From contig CM068379.1 of assembly GCA_034770075.1 (NCBI GenBank), positions 11,873,922-11,937,921 of the forward strand: DNA of 64,000 nucleotides. The letters run 5' to 3'. The position numbers and the translations under genes were made by a program. Below the pieces are notes generated by a model, which was given only the letters and a program-made list of their open reading frames with translations, made no database searches and was not told the DNA's origin. The stretch comes from Aralia elata. Taxonomy: Eukaryota; Streptophyta; Magnoliopsida; Apiales; Araliaceae. Positions 57,851 through 64,000 of the stretch are shown here, one piece after another; position 1 is the first letter of the stretch, and each line of letters opens with the position of its first letter.

Positions 57851-60800
57851 GTAATGTCCGAGAATTTTTTTTTTTTAAACATTGTATTGATTTATTTTAA
57901 TATATGAAATTCATTTTATTTAATGAATTTATTTGGACCCATGTGGGTATTATTAATTCATTATCTAAATATATGGTCCGATAATTTTTCGCATTAAAGG
58001 GACTCATTAAAAGTGGAATAATTGGTGAGTTAACCCTAAGAATTTAATTGCAAGAAAATTTGGAAAGAAGATTAATAAATAAATTCCTTTAAATAAATTG
58101 AATAAAGAATTATGGTTGGAATAAATATTTTAAATAATTAATTAATTGGGTTAATTAAGTAATTCAAAATATTAGAAATACAAGGTGGCTAATTTAATTG
58201 GGTCACCTGAATTGGTCCATTTCTTTTTATCTATTTATTTCTGGATTGGACCTAAATTTTTTTTTTTCTTAAAGAAAGCCGAGCCCAATTTTCCTTATTT
58301 TCCTAATTGAGCCCATTTTTATTTTCGATTGGGCTGGATCCATTCCTTTCATTTTTCCTGTTGGGCTGAACCGATGGGGTTGGACTCCCTTTTATTCCTA
58401 CCGGGTTAAACCCTTTGCAATCGGGTTGGGGAAAGGGGGCAAGTCTATTATCTGCAATCAAAATTAGGTGCAGAGCAAGACCGGTAGAACCTAACGACCT
58501 AGACCCTCCCACATCAGTCCCAGCCTCTCAATCAAGCAGACGAAGACGGAAGAGAAGCAGGGGTCACGCCGAGCCGCGCGCCAGCGTGTAAAAAGGGGCG
58601 GTGCGATGACGTGAGGCGACCGGTCGTTCGGACTGGAAGGAGAGCTCGACGACCTCTGGGTTGTGCAAGACTCGAGGTGGGCAACCGAGCGCAATTCGTT
58701 CGAACCAAGGGGCTAAGGCCAGAGACGTCTGACCGATGCGATTGGGCGACATAGAGGGGGCTGTGAGGGTGGTCTACCGACGGCCATAAGCCCACTCCTT
58801 ATACCGTTGGTCAGTGATGGATCGATTGAGGTAATACCCAACGAATTGGGTAAAACGATTTCCTATAAATTGAGCCCAAGACCTAGCCAAGCTGCCGAGT
58901 CTCTGTAAGTCCAAATTAGAAGGAGAAAACAACTCGCAGAGAAGGGGGAACAGGGAGGTCAGACGCGGGTAAGCGAGGCGGTGAATGTCCGGCGTGATTG
59001 AATACTTTGGGCGAAGGAGGAGGACTGCCAACCGATCAAACCCAAGGTATCAAAAAGGGGCCAATTGACTGTGTTAGTTTGTTAAAATTTTTCTTCTTTC
59101 GATTTTTCATGTTCTTGTTGCTGGGGTATGTTTCCATGTGGATTTTCTGTGTTGTGTTAGTCAAATGCTGGTTGCCATTTGGTTTGGGGAGTCTGTGTAT
59201 GGGAGCCATGAAAGGCCAGGAGATACAAGGGTGGATTCGGTTGGGAAATACCATGTAATAATCGTTTTGTTTGAAGAACCTTACTATGCACATAAACTGT
59301 TTGCTATAATGTCTCTAAGAATTAGCTGATTAGTTTTGCCTATGTGGTTGATTTGTAGTCTGATATGATTATAAATTGTAGTGTTGTTGTGTGTGGCTGA
59401 TTCGTGGCAGTTATGGCTGGAACCAAGTAATGGGTTCGCGCCCACGCTTGTGGGTGTCGTGCCTGTGCGCCGCGCGAGCGGCAGCCGTGCCCAGGGCACC
59501 TCAGCGTTGTCAAGCTAGGCAAGCAGCCAGCCAGCACCCTCCCCATAGCAGTTTAAGTGTGGTTATGCCCAAATGCAAACACTGTTAATTTGTAAAACAA
59601 CTAGAAGGTTAAATTATTAAGTGATAATGATGATTAAGAAAACAAAATGATTATTACCATCAATACTATTATGTAATAATCTGATTTTTTTTTTTTTTTG
59701 TAAAGATTAATAGCAATGGTCCACAATTAAGTTGTTATTAAGAGAATTTAATAATCGGGTGACTTGATTTCACGATTAAATTTTTAGTACTTTAATTATT
59801 TTTCTGCGTTGATCGACTCGTTAGTTTGTTCAACAAAGATACTAACAAATGAACCCCATCCAATAAATTTTACCTAGTAATAAACAAGGTTAATAGTTAT
59901 TTAACTAAGCAATAAGATATTACGCTATGGGGCTAATTATTAGTTATGATGATGCATTAACTAAATAATTATGACTTAATTAAATTAGATTGATACTTAA
60001 GTAAAGTTAATAAATTTATTTACTTATTTGATTACTAATAATAAATATTTAGTCATTATCTAACTAGTATTAAAGAATGACTAAGTATGAGTAAAGCTAA
60101 TAATTTAATTACGTATTATTTATCCTTAAATAATAAATGGAGCCAATAAATATTTGATTATTGCTACAATGAAATAATAATCAAGTGTGAATTAAGTTAA
60201 TAATTTAATTAATTGCCAATGAATAATAAATAAAGGTAATAAATATTTAATTATGATTTTATCCTAAATAATAATTAAGTATAAGTAAAGTTAATAATTA
60301 TTTATTATTTATTAATAAATAAAGGTACTAAATATTTAATTATTATTTAATTAATATTGATAATAATTAGGTATGAATAAAGCTAATGAGGATAACAATT
60401 ACTTAATCATTAATGAAATAATGATTAAGTATGAGGGAGATTAATAAGTTAATTATTTTTTGCCCTTAATAAATAATGATAATAAACACTTAAGGACTAT
60501 TTAATAACAATTAAGTGTGTGTAGAATTAATACAGTAAGTATTAATGTTGAATAAGAAACAAGGTTAATAATTACTCAATTACCCGTAAGGTAAATAGTA
60601 ATTAAGCGCGAGTAAAACTACTAAGTGACCAATTGTTATTTGGTTGCTATTAAACCATAATAAATTTATTATTTATATTATAAATAATAAATAGAGATTA
60701 TTAACCCATACTTGAGACAATTACAGGTCATTAACTAATTTCCGTTTAGCTAATGATTTGATAGTAATAACTGTATATGGTGAATTGTTTACCTGCTAAA

Positions 60801-61972
60801 TAAATAATATAAGTGAATGTATCAATATACCATTATACAATGCTAATGGATAAACCGACTTTATCAACTGATAGGTTATCCAAGATCAATTAATTAAAGC
60901 TAAAATATATCTGTAGCCGAGCAAACAGGCAAGTTCCCTAATTTCATTTTCTTTCAGTATATTGGATGCAAGTTCTTCCTTACTCAACTTTTACATTGAG
61001 CAAATTTCTAAACCTTATGCACTATTTTAATTCGTGCAAACAGGTATATATATATTGTTGCAAGTTATTCTTTAAGCTTAAATCTTATCTCTAAGCATGC
61101 TTTAAGTGGTCTAATTACTTTTAAAATTATTCCACCTCTATGTATTTATTGACATTCGCACTTGTGCATTTGAATTCGTATAATTATCTTAAGTTCTGAA
61201 ATTCACGAACTATTCATGATTAAGTCTGAACCCTTGTCTCGGTCAGGCACTTATGTAAGAATTTATAAAAGCTATCTGAACCAATCAATGGTAAGGATTC
61301 TTAGACTGAATGAACACCCCTTTTATTATAGGGGAGTACCCCACGTACCGTAAATAAGGTACAAATAGCAGAGTTAAATGTTATGCATATACATAGCGTA
61401 CGCGAGGCTGATCCCCTCAAGTACTTATTCTGTAGCCAGTAACCAGAGGGTCAACTAGCTATTGACTCCTTTGGAAGTTATTGTTCAAGGTCTATTCGAC
61501 TATCAATTATTCTAAAAGCATTCATTGTTATTGCTTCTGACAATGCTATTGTTGAAATCCCTTTCTATATTCCTTTCATCATGATATATCCTTATTATTG
61601 TATTTTAAACTTGCTGAGCAAACTCGTTGCTCATTCTTGCTATATCATGATTTCATTGCAGCCAAACCCGAGACGTCAGGGAAAAACAAAGGGAAAGAAA
61701 AGATGAAGTGATAAATTTCATGTAGCAGACTTAAACATTATGTGCCGTTAATCATTATTAATGTAATATTAAACCCTGCTTGTTACTTAGGGTATGGATT
61801 CATGGATGTATTAAGGTTATTGTATTCTGGGACCAGTAACACCTTGTAATGAACAATGTATGTTTATTATATTCCGCATTTTAGTTACCATATGTTGTTA
61901 TAGGTGAATGTTTGTATTGGATCGTGATGACCGGATCCGGGTATTTGGAGACCCGAATTTGGGGGCGTCACA
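57850..61972 (+). repeat. 5' LTR of the gypsy-like element
   Basis: It starts TGTAATGTCC and ends GGGGGCGTCACA (4,123 bp). A TATA-like box CTATAAATT lies at 58863-58871. The middle (60,060-60,640) has diverged tandem repeats, and 59,600-60,800 is very AT-rich. The end region (CTTGCTGAGCAAA near 61,610, TTGCAG near 61,656) is shared with the solo LTRs at 23,103 and 34,530. No gene is supported inside. Confidence 0.88.
60060..60640. repeat. Diverged tandem array in the LTR
   Basis: Variants of ATTAAGTATGAGTAAAGCTA followed by ATAATTTAATTA recur about seven times, at roughly 60,080, 60,180, 60,275, 60,363, 60,423, 60,510 and 60,600, with spacing of 60-100 bp. The copies differ considerably, so the array is old relative to the insertion. 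Confidence 0.7.
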
Positions 61973-61975
61973 GGT

Positions 61976-61987
61976 TGGTATCAGAGC
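61976..61987 (+). promoter_or_regulatory. Primer-binding site for initiator tRNA-Met
   Basis: TGGTATCAGAGC starts three bases after the LTR end and fixes the LTR border and orientation. Confidence 0.95.
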
Positions 61988-62204
61988 TGTAGGTTATAAA
62001 CGTTAGGATCGCGAAACCTAGGTTATAACCTTTATAGTAAACTCGTATCGAGTATTAGGAGATAAATCGAGGAGATTTATCATATGTGGTTTTGATGAAT
62101 TGGAGAATTCATCGAGTCGAGTAGTACCCAATGAAATATAATTTCATTTCTTCAATGAATATATTTTATTGTTGTACTAACGTTAGTTTTTGTGTGTTTG
62201 TAGG

Positions 62205-63035
62205 ATGGCTGCCGTAGGGGAGACTAGTGGAGTCCGAGAGGAGGAGGAGATATTTACAGACATACCAGTAGTTGCGGAGCAGCTGATGGGCTATGCTCTT
62301 ACTGCCCCAGGATTTTTACAGGAGGAGTCCGAGCCGGAGGAGGACTACCATAGGGAGCTACCAGAGCCGATGGTAGGTAGAGTTATGAGGTCGGGCAGTC
62401 AGGATCCAGAGGCCGAGGAGGAGGACCCCGAGACCGAGGGAGAGGAGTCACCTGCTGATGTTGATGGCATGGGGTCCACTGCCGATGATATCATCGAGGG
62501 GTTGACTAGCAGGAATGAGGAGCTGGAGGATCGGATAGCTCACCTGGAAGAGCAGAATCAGACCCACCAGATCCGAGAGGACCAGTATAGAGACCTGGCC
62601 TATCAGCTCGATCATGACTTGGGAGTGGCGAAGGTGCAGCTGCAGGGCTACGAGTCCTCAGCGCAGCAGATCGGACCACTGCTACATCAGCTAGTGGCCC
62701 GAAATGCTGAGTTGAGAGAGAGGCTGGAGCAGAGGGATCTGCAGATCGCCCACCTGAAGGCGAAGCAGGAGGCCATGAGGTTTGAGGCTGGGCTGGAGGT
62801 ATCTGCAAGGATGCATGTCAAGGAGGCTTGGGCCAGGGAGGCCAGGAGGGTTGATCAGCTGGAGGACCAGTTGGAGGCCAGAGCTGTGAGGATAGAGACC
62901 CTAGGACATGCTCTAGATGCAGCTTACAGGAGACCCCGGACTGAGGTAGGGGAGTCTAGCCGCTCTGTTCGTCGCAGGGTAGGGGATGGAGCATTCTCTG
63001 GTCAGCAGGCTCGGATCCGTCACGACATGCAGTGA
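62205..63035 (+). CDS. Pre-gag coiled-coil ORF of the gypsy-like element
   Basis: An intact ORF of 276 aa from ATG 62,205 (MAAVGETSGVREEEEI) lies between the primer site and gag. Residues ~10-90 are very acidic (EEEDPETEGEESPADVD). Residues ~95-240 have Leu heptads with Glu, Gln, Arg and Ala, a probable long coiled coil. The last ~30 residues are basic (RSVRRRVGDG). I see no zinc knuckle, catalytic motif or membrane segment. Its start is directly preceded by a strong 3' splice site (TACTAAC branch-like sequence at ~62,175, T/G-rich tract, TGTAG at 62,200-62,204), so it may be translated from a spliced RNA. It ends ~400 bp before gag. Ogre-type elements have an ORF before gag, but I do not recognise this protein; function is unknown. 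Confidence 0.8.
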   Translation: MAAVGETSGVREEEEIFTDIPVVAEQLMGYALTAPGFLQEESEPEEDYHRELPEPMVGRVMRSGSQDPEAEEEDPETEGEESPADVDGMGSTADDIIEGLTSRNEELEDRIAHLEEQNQTHQIREDQYRDLAYQLDHDLGVAKVQLQGYESSAQQIGPLLHQLVARNAELRERLEQRDLQIAHLKAKQEAMRFEAGLEVSARMHVKEAWAREARRVDQLEDQLEARAVRIETLGHALDAAYRRPRTEVGESSRSVRRRVGDGAFSGQQARIRHDMQ

Positions 63036-63433
63036 CTTGATATGATGGTTACTTTGTCTTTAGTTTAGTCAGTCCCACCTTTTGTTATATTAGGGACGTA
63101 TTCATGTTTGATTTGTGAAACTTTATATTGTATTTAGACTTGGGGTAGCAGTTAAACCCCAACTTTTTGTGTATTGAGGGATGGAAGGTTAGGATTCCCC
63201 ACTTTTGTCTTGGGGGAAAGATTATTGATGGGTAGGCACACAGTGACGCATTTATAGAAGTATGCCACAGGTTTAGTCTTGTAACAAAACAGTGGTATAT
63301 GAATATAAATGCAAATATTTCACTTAAATCAAATGTGTTGATAGATATTTTACCTTTGATTGCTTATTTTAATGACATATTGTGTAAAATATAAAACTAT
63401 AGGTAAAAGTCAGCGGATTTTCCTTAACCAAAC
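63036..63433 (+). other. Spacer between the extra ORF and gag
   Basis: About 400 bp, T-rich, without an ORF on plus that could continue either neighbour. It may contain an intron or an internal leader, but I see no decisive splice pair. Confidence 0.6.
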
Positions 63434-64000
63434 ATGCCGCCAAGAGGACGACCACGAAACCGACAGGTTGAGGAATCAGAAAGCGAAGTTGGAAATCAAT
63501 CCAACCCGATGAGAATGTTTGTGGAAATGCTGGCAGAAGCCATGCAATCAAGGCCGCCACCTGGAGGGGCCCAAGCAGCAGCCGAGCCAGCGCATCATCT
63601 GGCAAATTTTAAAGACTTCAAATTAGTTGGACCACCTGAGTTCAAGGGAACTTTGAACCCAATCGAAGCGCAGACCTGGATAGAGGAGATAGAAAAGGTA
63701 TTCGAGGTAGCACGGGTGGCAGAGGAACAGAAAACAAGCTTTGCTACCTTCATGTTAAAGGGCGAGGCGAACTACTGGTGGAAGGCCAATAGGGGCCGAG
63801 TGGAAGGAGGCATTGTCGCATGGGAACGCTTTAAGGAGATGTTCTTGGAGAATTACTTTTCGGAGAGCATGAAGCAAGAGATGGAGATCAAGTTCCTGGA
63901 ACTAAAACAAGGAAATATGTCTGTGGCTGAGTACGCGGCTAAGTTTAATGAGTTGGCACGGTTTACAACTTACCAAGTCAGCACAGAGGAAAGAAAGGCT
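63434..64000 (+). CDS. gag: Gypsy-type gag, 5' part (runs off window)
   Basis: The first 189 codons are open to the window edge. The N-terminus MPPRGRPRNRQ is basic. From about residue 55 the Retrotrans_gag capsid domain is recognisable: FKLVGPPEFKGTLNPIEAQ, WIEEIEKVFEV, LKGEANYWWKA, WERFKEMFLENYF and LKQGNMSVAEYAAKFNELAR. This is usual for chromovirus-type gypsy gag. Nothing is broken so far. Confidence 0.93.
   Translation, partial: MPPRGRPRNRQVEESESEVGNQSNPMRMFVEMLAEAMQSRPPPGGAQAAAEPAHHLANFKDFKLVGPPEFKGTLNPIEAQTWIEEIEKVFEVARVAEEQKTSFATFMLKGEANYWWKANRGRVEGGIVAWERFKEMFLENYFSESMKQEMEIKFLELKQGNMSVAEYAAKFNELARFTTYQVSTEERKA

Larger units (their letters stand above)
57850..64000 (+). mobile_element. 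Ty3/gypsy-like retrotransposon, 5' part only
   Basis: The element starts TGTAATGTCCGAG at 57,850 and runs off the window. It has a 4.1-kb LTR, an initiator-Met primer site, an extra ORF, and the start of a gypsy-type gag beginning MPPRGRPRNRQ. The gag type and primer suggest a chromovirus (Tekay/Del-like) or a near relative; RT and integrase are outside, so the lineage is unconfirmed. It is inserted in SRP72 exon sequence; AACCA at 57845-57849 would be its left TSD. Confidence 0.88.

Noticed and set aside
58491..59588. Several GC-rich ORFs on both strands in the gypsy LTR.
   Set aside because: They overlap on both strands in LTR DNA and show no domain.
62506..62808. A 100-aa minus-strand ORF.
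   Set aside because: It is a shadow of the coiled-coil ORF on plus.

Overview
The window is nuclear DNA of a flowering plant, probably a eudicot. Its host genes have spliced exons with plant-type introns, and most of the rest is plant-type transposable elements: a Sirevirus-like Ty1/copia element, Ty3/gypsy elements, Stowaway MITEs, tRNA-like SINEs and a Helitron. I cannot name the species from sequence alone.

Layout. (1) 1-11,000: the last eight visible exons of a Notchless (NLE) WD40 gene on +, with long introns carrying a 26-base C tract, MITE-like elements and a perfect 79-bp tandem duplication. (2) 11,044-13,872: a Stowaway MITE, a SINE with a 16-bp target-site duplication (TSD) and very AT-rich DNA. 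(3) 13,873-30,321: a complete, young, 16.4-kb Sirevirus-like element on the minus strand, with two ~2.48-kb LTRs, ATATG TSDs, an initiator-Met primer site, gag, pol and an extra ORF after pol. Its protease is split by a solo gypsy-type LTR (23,103-25,494). (4) 30,322-38,400: a Helitron-like element and a second solo LTR, both lying between two inverted ~105-bp arms. (5) 38,409-~41,850: 5' LTR and decayed gag of a second copia element, cut off at a junction with (6) ~41,850-50,050: a decayed Tat-lineage gypsy element on minus with a convergent antisense gene. (7) 50,939-52,960: an intact CXIP4-type zinc-knuckle gene on +. (8) 53,854-57,849: a broken SRP72 gene on +, interrupted by (9) 57,850-64,000: the 5' end of a gypsy element with a 4.1-kb LTR, an unusual coiled-coil ORF before gag, and the start of gag.

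The host genes are unrelated housekeeping genes: 60S ribosome assembly (NLE), a nuclear RS/zinc-knuckle protein (CXIP4) and protein targeting (SRP72). Only CXIP4 is complete here. NLE runs off the left edge. SRP72 lacks a start codon, carries a one-base frameshift, has an altered splice donor and is cut by the gypsy element.

The two most interesting signals are extra retroelement genes. One is a 399-aa ORF downstream of pol in the Sirevirus-like element, preceded by what looks like its own plant promoter (TATA-like box, CT-rich leader, telo-box, five copies of a short repeat). The other is a ~277-codon acidic/coiled-coil ORF placed before gag behind a strong 3' splice site in the gypsy element.
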